50,711 bases of DNA from Pedobacter sp. (GCA_014378705.1 JACMND010000076.1:1-50711); one strand, 5' to 3'; counted from the first letter of the stretch, positions 25,765 to 35,186 are shown. The notes: a model not told the origin generated them from the letters alone. Program-made: numbers and translations.

Positions 25765-26442
25765 TTAACTTTTTTGATTGTTATAAGATACTAATAAAGC
25801 GTAAACCGAGGCATCTAGACCCGGGCTAACACTATGTTTATTGAAGATCTCAAGTTCCTGACTATCCGGGTTAAGGTTTCGGAAAAAAGCCATAACAGGG
25901 TAGAAAAGCTCTTTAAGCTCTGAAAATTCCGGAAGGCTTTTTGCTACGCGGGCAACCTCGTCCAGGGAACTGTCAACTAAAATCTGATTAGCAATCACTT
26001 CTTCATAAATGCGATGTTCGTCTTGAAATTCATCCTCTTCTACCAACAAAAACTCTTTCAGGAAGTCACCAAGTTCAGGCTCAATTGCTTCATCTTCACA
26101 TTCTTTAATATAAAGAAGCACATTTAAAAGTTCGGTTCCTCTATCAAGCGTTTCTTCTTCTATATCTTCCCACTCCTCAGATTCCAAATAGTCTTCCTCT
26201 AATTTTTGTACATCCTCTGTAAAGAAATTGATTAATAACAGATCAAAAACAATTTCCCTTAAAGGTTCAAATAATTCATTCTGATCAAAAATTTCGTCCA
26301 TCTCGCCCACCTTTTCAAGAAATCCCGCTTCTAATTCAAATATTTTAAGTAATTCTGAAAACAGGCTTAAGTGATCTGTTCCTTTTCTTTCTGAATACTG
26401 CCCGAGAGCAACGTTTAGTGATATTTTAACCCTTGTATTCAT
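25765..26442 (-). CDS. Acidic hypothetical protein
   Basis: I do not recognise a domain. The 225-residue product is strongly acidic (for example LEEDYLESEEWEDIEEE near 100-116) and mainly alpha-helical by composition, with no signal peptide or membrane segment, so it is expected in the cytoplasm. It starts five bases after the dihydroorotase-like gene and precedes DUF4199, all on the minus strand, so it is probably co-transcribed. The conserved placement suggests a lineage-specific protein. Confidence 0.7.
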   Translation of the reverse strand: MNTRVKISLNVALGQYSERKGTDHLSLFSELLKIFELEAGFLEKVGEMDEIFDQNELFEPLREIVFDLLLINFFTEDVQKLEEDYLESEEWEDIEEETLDRGTELLNVLLYIKECEDEAIEPELGDFLKEFLLVEEDEFQDEHRIYEEVIANQILVDSSLDEVARVAKSLPEFSELKELFYPVMAFFRNLNPDSQELEIFNKHSVSPGLDASVYALLVSYNNQKS

Positions 26443-26447
26443 ACATT

Positions 26448-27710
26448 TTAAGATAGAAAGAATTTATTATTGTTAACAACTAGATTTACTTTGCCAGTTA
26501 GTTTTTCCTTTAGCAATGGAGAATTGGAGGACTTTGAAAAATTAATTTCTGAAAAATAGGTCCATTGGGCTGTTGGATTAAACAACACGAGATTTGCCGG
26601 AGAATTTAATGTGATGCACGGAATTTCCAAATTCAGGATCTTCCTTGGATTGACTGCTAACTTCTCAATTAAAAGTTCTGCTGTTAGCCCTGTTTTTAAA
26701 GCCATTGGTAACAATGTTTGCAGACCTATAATCCCGTTGAAGGCAATTTCGAACTCCACATTTTTTAATTCTGATTCTAAAGGGGTGTGTTGAGATACAA
26801 TTGCATCTACAGTTCCGTCTTTTAAACCAGCTATAAGCGCTTTTACGTCATTCTGACCCCTTAATGGAGGCTTTACTTTATAATTGGTATCAAAACCAAG
26901 AAGCATCTCATCTGTAAAAATCAAATGATGAACAGCTACATCGCAAGTAACTTTCAATCCCTTTTTTTTGGCCTGCCTGATAAGATCAACACTTTTAAAG
27001 GTGCTTATAGTTGAAAAATGAATTCGGGAATCGTTATATTCAGCTAAACACAGATCACGAATAACCATCAGCTCTTCTGCTAAAGCCGGATTTCCTTTTA
27101 TCCCTAAAAGTGTGCTGTTAACTCCTTCGTTCATTTTTCCTTTGGCGGCTATATTTTCATCTTCCGGGTAAGAAAAAATAAGACCGTTAAATCCTTTGCT
27201 ATAAAGCAGGGCCCGAGACATTAAACCGGCGTCTCCAACAGAACGGTCGCCATCAGAAAATGCAATGGCACCTGCTAATTGCATATCGTAAAGTTCTGCT
27301 AAATCTTTTCCTGTCCTATTTTGACTTATACATCCCAAAGGAAAAACATTAACTAAATTATTAGTTGCCTTACCAAGAATATAAGAAATTTCACTTTTTG
27401 AATGGACTGGCGGTTGAGTATTGGGCATTAAAGCAACTCCGGTAACACCACCGGCAGCAGCCGCTTTACAACCTGATTCAATATCCTCTCTGGTCTCAGA
27501 GCCTGGCTCGCCGAAATTAACATTCATGTCAAAAAAACCAGGACTTAATATCTGACCCGTACCATCAATGATTTTAAAACTGCTTTGTTCCTTAATCTTA
27601 CTATCAATTTTAGAAATTATGCCATCCTTGATTAATAGGTCAACCTTTTGAGTATGATAGTTTGTTTGACTATCCATTATGGTCGCACTTTGAATTAATA
27701 CTTCTGTCAT
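26448..27710 (-). CDS. Dihydroorotase homologue lacking the catalytic metal ligands
   Basis: Amidohydrolase-fold protein of 420 residues, similar along its length to class I dihydroorotase of pyrimidine synthesis, but the active site is gone. The metal motif DMHVHLREPG is DMNVNFGEPG here (both His to Asn, substrate Arg to Gly). The SHCED ligand histidine is Tyr (FSYPED), the HVST histidine is Thr (HFSTIST), and TDHAPH is SQHTPL (Asp to Gln). Other family blocks (MPNTQPP, VTCDVAVHHL, VKPPLRG) are intact. Known pseudo-dihydroorotases serve as partners of aspartate transcarbamoylase; such a role here is an inference. The ATG at 27710 avoids overlap with the BatA-domain gene; an upstream in-frame start at 27734 exists. 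Confidence 0.88.
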   Translation of the reverse strand: MTEVLIQSATIMDSQTNYHTQKVDLLIKDGIISKIDSKIKEQSSFKIIDGTGQILSPGFFDMNVNFGEPGSETREDIESGCKAAAAGGVTGVALMPNTQPPVHSKSEISYILGKATNNLVNVFPLGCISQNRTGKDLAELYDMQLAGAIAFSDGDRSVGDAGLMSRALLYSKGFNGLIFSYPEDENIAAKGKMNEGVNSTLLGIKGNPALAEELMVIRDLCLAEYNDSRIHFSTISTFKSVDLIRQAKKKGLKVTCDVAVHHLIFTDEMLLGFDTNYKVKPPLRGQNDVKALIAGLKDGTVDAIVSQHTPLESELKNVEFEIAFNGIIGLQTLLPMALKTGLTAELLIEKLAVNPRKILNLEIPCITLNSPANLVLFNPTAQWTYFSEINFSKSSNSPLLKEKLTGKVNLVVNNNKFFLS

Positions 27711-27720
27711 CAGGTTCTGC

Positions 27721-29766
27721 TTAATTTTTAGCAACTTTAGTTTGAAAGATGTGAATTAAAAAGATTTCTGCGGCAAGCCCCAGCAAAGCTAAAATTATAC
27801 AAAGTTTCCACAACTCTATACCCAGATTAGGGGATTTAATTGATTTTTGAATGGCTACGCTATCAGAATTAATCATAGAAGCTTTGTTTTTTGGAAGCCG
27901 GGCCAGCAGTTCTTCATCTGTGGCATAGCTAAGATCTGATTCTTTTCCTGTTTGGTTAAACGACAGATTGGCAATCAGGCTGTCACTTTTAAACAGCTTG
28001 TAGTTACCAGGCTCTTTAATCTGATCTGCAACATACACCTGTGTACCACTTGGAGTCTGCCGAAGATCAGGTATAGTTTCAAAGTTATTTTTTTTGAGTG
28101 TTAGCAGTTGATTTTTATCTAACGTGATCCTTGGAATTTCTACGGTCTGATCAGTTCCAATAGTAGAATACAGCAGTTGATCTTGAGAACTTAACATAGA
28201 TATCTGATACATGACAGGAACGAAGATAGAGTGTCTGGGGAAATTTCCTGATTGGTCATTAAGTGGAACCGCTAATAAATAGATCTTCCCTTTTCCTAGT
28301 CTGTATTCACTTAAAAACGTTTCATATCCGGGTAACGATAACAAGCTTTGCTTGTTGGTTTTGCTTAGCGATGAATATTGAAGATATTTTTTAACAAGGG
28401 GAAGATTCATGTTTTTTGGTGTAGTCTCAAAAACACCTTTAAATAAAGGATGTTGCAGATTTACTCCGCTTACTTTTGTTTCCGCCGTAATTACCTTTAG
28501 AGGAATATCTGTTTTCAGATTAATTAAAAGCTCTTTTAAACCTAATAAATCAAGTTCAAGCGATGGGAGTATCACTAGATTGCCGCCCTTTTCAACATAT
28601 AATTTAAGTTGCTGAATGAATCCGCTAGAGAAGTCTCCAACTTCGTTTAATATCAATACTGATTGTTGGTTAAGGCCAGAATAATTGATGTTTCCGGCAG
28701 ACGTATTCTGGAAATTAAAATATTTGTCAGAATGGTATAAAGCCCGTAGATACGGATTCACCTGATCGCCATTAATAGCCAATATTTTTAATTCCGACTT
28801 CACATTGAAACTAAAATAAAAACGATCGTCAAAAATCATGGGGTAATCTGTAATGCTGATTTCCGCAGATTTCCATCCTGCGCTTAATCCACTAAAAGAC
28901 AATGTGTCATTTTCAATTCCACGAGCTTTGATGTTTACATTTCCGATGGCCCGCTGTTGTTCGTTAATAATCAATTTTACCGGAATATTTGTGGCGTCGG
29001 CATCTGAATTATTACGAAATCTGGCCACAATTTTACCTGCCTCACCAGGTTTAATAATTGCGGACGTAATCCAAACAGAATCTATAGAGATGTTGGGTAT
29101 CGTATTTGAACGAACTCTTATCAGACGTATATCAACAGCACTATCTGCCTGAAATAATTCAGTACTTACCAGGTTTTTCTGAAAATCAGAGATGAGGTAG
29201 CTAGTTTTAGAACTATTGGTTTCATTTAAAAATAAATCTTTCTGGCGGCTTAAAATTTGATTTAAATTTTTTACGGCAGGACTAATTTTAATTTCATCAA
29301 CGGCGTTTGCAAAATCATCATAGTTGTAAAAACGTTGGTGCTTTCCTTCAAAATCATTTGTTAAAATTTGAAATTTATCATTCAAACTATATGTTGATGC
29401 AATTTCCTTTGCTCTTCTTCGGGCCTCGTCAAACAAGGTCCCTTCTTTGTTAATGCCCTCCATACTGTAAGAATTGTCAATATAAATACTTACAGCCCGA
29501 GAATTTTGAAATACTGTCTGGTCAGTATTTGTTTTATAAGGCCTTGCAAAAGCTAAAACAAGAAAAATAACAGCTAAAATTCTTGATATTAGAATAAGCT
29601 TATTTTTTAGGTTTTTTCTTGAAGATGTTTGTTCATCAATAGATTTTAAAAATCTGACATTGCTGAAATATACTTTTTTAAATCTTCTGAAATTGAATAA
29701 ATGAATGATAATAGGAATGGCTACAGCCAGTAAGGCAAATAAAAATCCAGGGAAAAGGAATCTCAT
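27721..29766 (-). CDS. BatA-domain (aerotolerance-type) membrane protein
   Basis: A 681-residue membrane protein. It opens with the N-terminal double-transmembrane BatA region: MRFLFPGFLFALLAVAIPIIIHLFNFRR, then SNVRFLKSIDEQTSSRKNLKNKLILISRILAVIFLVLAFARPY. A periplasmic part with a degenerate von Willebrand A-like domain follows (YIDNSYSMEG near 90), then a glutamine-amidotransferase-like region (about 330-520) and a final helix near 655-675. Proteins of this design are widespread in Bacteroidota and may help in envelope protein assembly; the exact function is unknown. It is divergent from the his operon and heads the leftward cluster. Confidence 0.85.
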   Translation of the reverse strand: MRFLFPGFLFALLAVAIPIIIHLFNFRRFKKVYFSNVRFLKSIDEQTSSRKNLKNKLILISRILAVIFLVLAFARPYKTNTDQTVFQNSRAVSIYIDNSYSMEGINKEGTLFDEARRRAKEIASTYSLNDKFQILTNDFEGKHQRFYNYDDFANAVDEIKISPAVKNLNQILSRQKDLFLNETNSSKTSYLISDFQKNLVSTELFQADSAVDIRLIRVRSNTIPNISIDSVWITSAIIKPGEAGKIVARFRNNSDADATNIPVKLIINEQQRAIGNVNIKARGIENDTLSFSGLSAGWKSAEISITDYPMIFDDRFYFSFNVKSELKILAINGDQVNPYLRALYHSDKYFNFQNTSAGNINYSGLNQQSVLILNEVGDFSSGFIQQLKLYVEKGGNLVILPSLELDLLGLKELLINLKTDIPLKVITAETKVSGVNLQHPLFKGVFETTPKNMNLPLVKKYLQYSSLSKTNKQSLLSLPGYETFLSEYRLGKGKIYLLAVPLNDQSGNFPRHSIFVPVMYQISMLSSQDQLLYSTIGTDQTVEIPRITLDKNQLLTLKKNNFETIPDLRQTPSGTQVYVADQIKEPGNYKLFKSDSLIANLSFNQTGKESDLSYATDEELLARLPKNKASMINSDSVAIQKSIKSPNLGIELWKLCIILALLGLAAEIFLIHIFQTKVAKN

Positions 29767-29880
29767 CAGACCAAAACTAATGATTATTACGATTGTAGCA
29801 CTATAAATTCTTCTTATCTCAAAATAACGTAAAATCTTACATTATGAATTACTTTATCGCTGTGAGAGTTGCAGTAAAAT

Positions 29881-29910
29881 TTTGAAAAGAGGTAAGTATC
29901 TGTATATTTG
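29881..29910 (+). promoter_or_regulatory. Promoter of the his operon
   Basis: TTTG at 29881-29884 and TATATTTG at 29903-29910 match the Bacteroidota -33 and -7 elements (TTTG and TAnnTTTG) with an 18-base spacer. Transcription should start at about 29915-29917, just before the first attenuator arm. Confidence 0.75.
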
Positions 29911-29918
29911 GGCACTCC

Positions 29919-30029
29919 CCGTTTAAGGGCCAGGTATGATAAGTAAAGTTTTAATACATCACGTACATTTTCATCATTGCCTTAAACGGCGATAAAACTA
30001 ATTTTGTACGTTTCCATGTGAAACTTTTT
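29919..30029 (+). promoter_or_regulatory. Histidine attenuator (his leader RNA)
   Basis: Four segments can pair in alternative ways. Segment 1 (29919-29928, CCGTTTAAGG) and segment 2 (29980-29989, CCTTAAACGG) are perfect complements. Within segment 2, AAACG (29984-29988) can instead pair with CGTTT (30009-30013), supported by AAAA/TTTT inside. CGTTT overlaps the 5' arm of a weak terminator, GTTTC-CATGT-GAAAC-TTTTT (30010-30029). A ribosome stalled on the His codons would leave segment 2 free to form the antiterminator; a ribosome finishing the leader would cover it and allow termination. The stem of the terminator is only five bases, so strength is uncertain. Confidence 0.7.
29936..29995 (+). 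CDS. hisL: His operon leader peptide
   Basis: A 19-codon frame encodes MISKVLIHHVHFHHCLKRR, with five histidines in seven consecutive residues. It starts about 20 bases after the predicted transcription start and ends before the terminator-like hairpin and hisG. Too short for ordinary gene finding, it has the form of the leader peptides used for histidine-sensing attenuation. Its last codons contain segment 2 of the attenuator. Confidence 0.82.
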   Translation: MISKVLIHHVHFHHCLKRR

Positions 30030-30063
30030 CTTGAATTTAATTACTGGTCTAACCTTTTCCATA

Positions 30064-30915
30064 TTGAAAACTTTAAAAATTGCTATCCAAAAGTCGGGTA
30101 GGTTAAACGAAAAATCAGTTGAGCTTCTTAAAAATTGCGGCCTTAGTTTTGAAAACTATAAAAGTTCATTAATTTCTTCAGTCTCTAATTTTCCTTTGGA
30201 AATCCTATTTCTTCGGGACGATGATATTCCTGAATATGTACAGGATGGTATTGCTGATATTGGGATAGTTGGTGAAAACGTAATTGCCGAAAAAGGTGTT
30301 GAAGTCAGTTTTTTGCAGCATCTCGGATTTGGAAAATGTACCCTCAAACTTGCTGTTAAGAACTCCTCTGAGATTGAAAATGTGAAAGATTTGGAAGGTA
30401 AAGCAATAGCTACTTCTTATCCGGTTATTCTTAAACAGTTTTTAAACCAAAATCAGGTTACCGCAGATATCAGAACAATCTCCGGCTCTGTAGAAATTTC
30501 ACCCGGCTTGGGTTTAAGTGATGCGATTTTTGACATTGTTTCAACCGGCGGAACCCTGAAAAGTAATGGATTGAAACCATTTATAGATGTAATGTCTTCT
30601 CAGGCAATTTTAATTGGAAGAAAAGGAAGTGAAAATAATGAATTGATCCAGGAATTAATTCAACGCATACAATCGGTCTTGCGGGCAAGAGAAACAAAAT
30701 ATGTGGTCTTAAATGCTGAGATAAAAAATCTTGATGAAATAGTAAAATTACTACCCGGTGTAAAAAGTCCTACGATTGTTCCGCTAGCTGAAGAAGGTTG
30801 GGTAGCAATACACACTGTTATTTCCGAACGCGATTTTTGGGAAAAAATAAATCTGTTAAAATCTGCCGGAGCGCAGGGTATTGTGGTAATGCCTATAGAA
30901 AAAATCATTTTTTAA
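30064..30915 (+). CDS. hisG: ATP phosphoribosyltransferase, long form
   Basis: First enzyme of histidine synthesis, joining ATP and PRPP. The 283-residue product from TTG at 30064 (MKTLKIAIQKSGRLNEKS) has the standard length of the long, hexameric form with a C-terminal regulatory ACT-like domain (about 210-283), so no HisZ partner is needed. Motifs include DDIPEYVQDGIADIGIVGENV and the PRPP loop region DIVSTGGTLKSNGL. An earlier in-frame TTG at 30031 would add 11 residues that are not typical. The rare start and the terminator just upstream fit controlled expression. It is the first gene of the his operon. Confidence 0.92.
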   Translation: MKTLKIAIQKSGRLNEKSVELLKNCGLSFENYKSSLISSVSNFPLEILFLRDDDIPEYVQDGIADIGIVGENVIAEKGVEVSFLQHLGFGKCTLKLAVKNSSEIENVKDLEGKAIATSYPVILKQFLNQNQVTADIRTISGSVEISPGLGLSDAIFDIVSTGGTLKSNGLKPFIDVMSSQAILIGRKGSENNELIQELIQRIQSVLRARETKYVVLNAEIKNLDEIVKLLPGVKSPTIVPLAEEGWVAIHTVISERDFWEKINLLKSAGAQGIVVMPIEKIIF

Positions 30916-30948
30916 AGCATTAACTTAAAATTAATATAAGATCTTAAA

Positions 30949-32259
30949 ATGCTTAAAGTCTACTACTTAAAAGATTTACATAAAGCTGAGATTGATAATC
31001 TTTGCTTGAGAAACGTTGATGAAGACAATTTAATTGAAAATTCAGTTAAGGCCATTATAACGGAAGTAAAAACCAATGGCGACGCTGCTCTAAAAGTATT
31101 TACTAAACAGTTTGATCAGGTTGAACTTGATAGGTTGTATGTTGATAAGGATGAATTACAAAATCTTGCACGGTCTGTTTCAGATCATCAAAAAAAAGCG
31201 CTAAATACAGCTTACACTAACATTTATAATTTCCATTTAAGCCAGGTGGGTAAAGATGAAATTGTAGAAACCATGCCCGGAGTTTCTTGCTGGCGGGATA
31301 GCAGGCCTATTGAAAAAGTAGGGTTGTACATTCCTGGAGGAACCGCAGTTTTACCAAGTACCTTCCTTATGCTTGGTATCCCGGCAAAAATTGCCGGCTG
31401 TAAAGAAATGGTAGTTTGCTCTCCTCCCCAGAAAGACGGAAAAGTAAATGCTTTTATAGCCTATTGCGCTACATTGTTAAACATTGATAAGATATACCTT
31501 ACAGGCGGTGCGCAAGCTGTAGCTGCAATGGCCTATGGCACAGAAACTATCCCCAAAGTAGATAAAATATTCGGACCTGGTAACCGGTATGTAACCAGTG
31601 CAAAAAACATAGTTCAATCTACCACAAGAACGGCAATTGACATGCCAGCCGGACCATCTGAGGTTTTAATAATTGCAAACGGTCATTCCAACCCTAAATT
31701 TGTTGCTGCCGATTTGGCAGCGCAAGCTGAACATGGTATTGATAGTCAGGTAGTTCTGATATCTACCTCAACTCAGTTTGTAGATGATGTGCTGCAGGAA
31801 CTTTCACAGCAGTTACCGTTGCTTTCTAGATCTGAAATCGCTTACAAAGCATTCGGTAAGTCTTTTGCAGTAATCGTAGAAGACCTTAATCAGGCGATGG
31901 ATTTTAGTAATCAATACGCTCCTGAACATCTTATTCTTGCAATTGAAGATTGGCAGCAATTAGTTGACAAAATAGTTAATGCAGGTTCTGTATTTCTGGG
32001 AAATTACTCACCGGAAAGTGCGGGCGATTACGCTTCGGGAACAAATCACACTTTACCAACAAGCTCTTATGCGAAGTCTCATTCAGGGGTTTCCGTTGAT
32101 TCATTTATCAAGAAGATCACGTTTCAGCATATTACAGAAATAGGTCTTAAAAACCTTGGCCCTACAGTTGAAATTCTTGCGGATATGGAAGGTTTACAAG
32201 CGCATAAAAACGCGGTTACAGTAAGGCTTCAGAACCTAATAAGTGATAAAGAATTTTAA
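30949..32259 (+). CDS. hisD: Histidinol dehydrogenase
   Basis: Zinc enzyme oxidising L-histidinol to L-histidine in two NAD-dependent steps, the last reactions of the pathway. At 436 residues it is full length. Visible are GLYIPGGTAVLPSTFLML (about 125-142), the signature region IDMPAGPSEVLIIAN, zinc-site AEHGIDSQVVLIS (Gln and His), catalytic YAPEHLILA and SGTNHTLPTS. The gene lies 33 bases after hisG and its stop is one base from the hisC start, consistent with a single message. Confidence 0.95.
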   Translation: MLKVYYLKDLHKAEIDNLCLRNVDEDNLIENSVKAIITEVKTNGDAALKVFTKQFDQVELDRLYVDKDELQNLARSVSDHQKKALNTAYTNIYNFHLSQVGKDEIVETMPGVSCWRDSRPIEKVGLYIPGGTAVLPSTFLMLGIPAKIAGCKEMVVCSPPQKDGKVNAFIAYCATLLNIDKIYLTGGAQAVAAMAYGTETIPKVDKIFGPGNRYVTSAKNIVQSTTRTAIDMPAGPSEVLIIANGHSNPKFVAADLAAQAEHGIDSQVVLISTSTQFVDDVLQELSQQLPLLSRSEIAYKAFGKSFAVIVEDLNQAMDFSNQYAPEHLILAIEDWQQLVDKIVNAGSVFLGNYSPESAGDYASGTNHTLPTSSYAKSHSGVSVDSFIKKITFQHITEIGLKNLGPTVEILADMEGLQAHKNAVTVRLQNLISDKEF

Positions 32260-32260
32260 A

Positions 32261-33313
32261 ATGTTCGAGTTACAAAACATATTAAGGGAAAATATAAAAA
32301 ACCTTATCCCCTACTCTTCCGCCCGTAATGAATTTAACGGTGAAGCTTCGGTATTTTTAGATGCCAATGAAAACAGTTTTGGCTCACCCTTAACAGAGAA
32401 TTACAACCGTTATCCTGATCCCTTGCAAACGGCTATTAAACAAAAATTAAGCCTTATAAAAGGTGTTCCGGTTAAGAATATTTTTCTTGGAAATGGAAGC
32501 GATGAAGCTATTGACATCTTGTTTCGTGCATTTTGTCGTCCGGGGATGGACAATGTAATTACAGTGCCCCCAACCTATGGCATGTATGAAGTTTCCGCCA
32601 ACATTAATGATGTGGAAAATCGTAAAGTCAAACTAACGGCCGCTTTCCAGTTAGATATGGAACGGATTGCAGAAACCATAGATGAAAATACTCGCATCAT
32701 ATTTATTTGTTCGCCCAATAATCCAACCGGAAATTCCATAGATAGAAATGATATCCAAACTCTGCTTGCAAATTTTAACGGAATTGTAGTAGTGGATGAA
32801 GCCTACATAAATTACTCCAGGCAAAAAACCTTTATACAGGAGTTAACTGAGTTTGCTAACCTTGTGGTGTTACAAACGCTTTCAAAAGCTTGGGGCCTGG
32901 CTGGATTGAGAGTAGGAATGGCATTTGCGAGCGAGGAGATTATTGAAGTTTTTAATAAAGTAAACGCGCCATACAACATCAGCCAGGCTTCTCAGCAACT
33001 GGTGCTGAGAGCTCTTGAAAATATAGATCAGGTGAACGAATGGATTAAGCAAACTGTACAGGAGCGTGAAAACCTGACGCTTCAATTGTCTTTGCTGGAT
33101 TTTGTACAAAATATATATCCTTCAGACGCCAACTTCTTGTTGGTAAAAACAAGCGATCCGGTATTTATCTACCAGGCTTTAGTTAAACAGGGAATTATTG
33201 TGAGGAACCGCTCTACTGTGGAGCTTTGTGAAGGATGTTTGAGGATAACCGTGGGCACACCGGAAGAAAACGAAATACTGATCCATGCCATGAAAAGTTT
33301 AAACTGGCGCTAA
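32261..33313 (+). CDS. hisC: Histidinol-phosphate aminotransferase
   Basis: PLP enzyme converting imidazole-acetol phosphate and glutamate to histidinol phosphate. The product of 350 residues shows the fold type I landmarks: FLDANENSFGSP, GNGSDEAIDILFRAF, CSPNNPTGN, VVDEAYINYS and the PLP lysine in LSKAWGLAGLRVG. ATG at 32261 is chosen because it follows the hisD stop by one base; an upstream frame from 32243 would overlap hisD. It is the third gene of the operon. Confidence 0.95.
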   Translation: MFELQNILRENIKNLIPYSSARNEFNGEASVFLDANENSFGSPLTENYNRYPDPLQTAIKQKLSLIKGVPVKNIFLGNGSDEAIDILFRAFCRPGMDNVITVPPTYGMYEVSANINDVENRKVKLTAAFQLDMERIAETIDENTRIIFICSPNNPTGNSIDRNDIQTLLANFNGIVVVDEAYINYSRQKTFIQELTEFANLVVLQTLSKAWGLAGLRVGMAFASEEIIEVFNKVNAPYNISQASQQLVLRALENIDQVNEWIKQTVQERENLTLQLSLLDFVQNIYPSDANFLLVKTSDPVFIYQALVKQGIIVRNRSTVELCEGCLRITVGTPEENEILIHAMKSLNWR

Positions 33314-33406
33314 CCTGCCTCATTACAAATCCAAAAATAAAATTCTTAAAATCTTTTAAAAATTTACTTATCATACTCAAACTTCTATAATTAAAATCTT
33401 AGTGAA

Positions 33407-34498
33407 ATGAAAAAAGTATTATTTATAGACCGCGACGGAACCATTATAACCGAGCCTGAAGATGAGCAAATAGACAGCCTGGAAAAACTTGAATTTTTAC
33501 CTTACGCCATATCATCATTAAAAAAATTAATTGATTTTGGTTATGACTTAATTATGGTAAGCAATCAGGATGGCAGAGGAACATCCAGCTTTCCAGAAGA
33601 AACATTTCAGATCCCACATCAAAAAATGCTGCTTTTTTTAAAAAACGAAGGTGTAGAATTTAAAGAAATTTTTATAGATCATACCTTTCCATCTGATAAC
33701 AGCCCGAACAGGAAGCCAAATACGGGTATGCTTACTTCCTACCTGATCGAAAATACAATTGATCTTTGGAACAGTTACACCATAGGCGATAGAGTTACAG
33801 ATATCGAACTTGCTAAAAATTTAGGTTGTAAATCCATTTACTATTCATCCCAAAAAAATAATGAAGCAGTTTTCTGTAATCACAACTGGTTAGAGATTGT
33901 TAACTTTCTTACAACAAAAAATACAAGACAATGCCATTTAAACAGAAATACCAAGGAAACACAGATCAGTATAAATCTAAATCTGGATGGCAATGGGATT
34001 CATTCCATTGATACCGGTTTAAAATTTTACGATCATATGCTTGATCAATTGGTTAAACATTCTGGTGTAGATCTGACCATGAAAGTGGAAGGGGATTTGG
34101 ATATTGATGAACACCATACCATTGAAGACAGCGCCATCGCATTGGGTAAGGCGTTTAAAAAAGCACTTGGAGATAAACGTGGAATTGAGCGTTATGGCTT
34201 TTTACTGCCAATGGATGAAGCAATGGTACAATGCGCAATTGATTTTTCTGACCGGGCTTATTTTATTTTTGAAGGAAAATTTAATCGCGAATATGTTGGT
34301 GATTTTCCAACCGAAATGTTTGAACACTGGATGAAATCGTTTTCAGAGCATGCCGGTTTAAACCTGAACCTGAAAATTATAGACGGAGAAAATACCCATC
34401 ACATGATAGAAGCAAGTTTTAAGGCATTGGCAAAATGTATTAAACAGGCTATTATGGTCACAGGTACGCAATTGCCAAGCACCAAAGGGGTATTGTAA
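33407..34498 (+). CDS. hisB: Bifunctional histidinol-phosphatase / imidazoleglycerol-phosphate dehydratase
   Basis: Fusion enzyme of 363 residues catalysing two pathway steps. The N-terminal HAD phosphatase (about 1-165) has the nucleophile motif FIDRDGTI and a VSNQDGRGT segment; the cysteine/histidine-poor form without an obvious zinc loop differs slightly from E. coli. The C-terminal dehydratase (about 175-363) has the paired metal motifs DEHHTIEDSAIALG and HHMIEASFKAL. Bifunctional hisB is typical of enterobacteria and many Bacteroidota. The gene starts 93 bases after hisC and is followed by hisH. Confidence 0.95.
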   Translation: MKKVLFIDRDGTIITEPEDEQIDSLEKLEFLPYAISSLKKLIDFGYDLIMVSNQDGRGTSSFPEETFQIPHQKMLLFLKNEGVEFKEIFIDHTFPSDNSPNRKPNTGMLTSYLIENTIDLWNSYTIGDRVTDIELAKNLGCKSIYYSSQKNNEAVFCNHNWLEIVNFLTTKNTRQCHLNRNTKETQISINLNLDGNGIHSIDTGLKFYDHMLDQLVKHSGVDLTMKVEGDLDIDEHHTIEDSAIALGKAFKKALGDKRGIERYGFLLPMDEAMVQCAIDFSDRAYFIFEGKFNREYVGDFPTEMFEHWMKSFSEHAGLNLNLKIIDGENTHHMIEASFKALAKCIKQAIMVTGTQLPSTKGVL

Positions 34499-34592
34499 AG
34501 GGTGTGGTTGATTGGTAAAATAGTAAAAACGATCAAATTGATTATTACGGATTTTTAAGGTTAAGCACCCAACGAATAACTAACCAATAACA

Positions 34593-35186
34593 ATGACAGG
34601 AATTATAAACTATGGTGCTGGTAATATTTTTTCATTAACCGCTGCTTTAAATAGGCTAAATATTCCTTTCGGAATGATTAACCGGCCGGAAGAAGTTGAT
34701 CTATATGAAAGATATATTATCCCGGGGGTTGGACATGCGGGGGCTGCCATGAATAAGTTAAAATCGAGTGGTTTAGCCTCAATTATTCCTGTTTTACAGA
34801 GGCCCGTGTTGGGAATTTGTGTTGGTATGCAGTTGTTAACCGCCTACTCAGAAGAGGGAAATTCAGAGTTAACCGGCATTATTCCCATAAAAACGTTGCT
34901 TTTTGATAAAAAATGCAAACTAAAAATACCACATACAGGTTGGAATAAAGTGAGGCTTGATAAAAATAACGCTCTTTTTAAGAATATGAACGCTGAAGAT
35001 TACTTTTACTTCGTACACTCCTTTTTTATCGAATTTAATTCTAAATTTACGATCGCTTCAACTGAATATGGTTTAAAATTTTCAGCGGTTGTTCAAAAAG
35101 ATAATTATTACGGGGTTCAGTTTCATCCTGAAAAATCAGGATCAGCAGGCGAACAACTATTAACTAATTTTTCACTCTTAGTTTAA
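34593..35186 (+). CDS. hisH: Imidazole glycerol phosphate synthase, glutaminase subunit
   Basis: Class I glutamine amidotransferase of 197 residues supplying ammonia to HisF. The nucleophile Cys76 is in GICVGMQLL, with the oxyanion strand at PGVGHAGAA and the catalytic His/Glu in QFHPEKSGSAG near the C-terminus. It works as a heterodimer with HisF, whose gene lies after hisA. hisA begins four bases after its stop. The 94-base space before it is A/T-rich, with no clear regulatory motif. Confidence 0.95.
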   Translation: MTGIINYGAGNIFSLTAALNRLNIPFGMINRPEEVDLYERYIIPGVGHAGAAMNKLKSSGLASIIPVLQRPVLGICVGMQLLTAYSEEGNSELTGIIPIKTLLFDKKCKLKIPHTGWNKVRLDKNNALFKNMNAEDYFYFVHSFFIEFNSKFTIASTEYGLKFSAVVQKDNYYGVQFHPEKSGSAGEQLLTNFSLLV

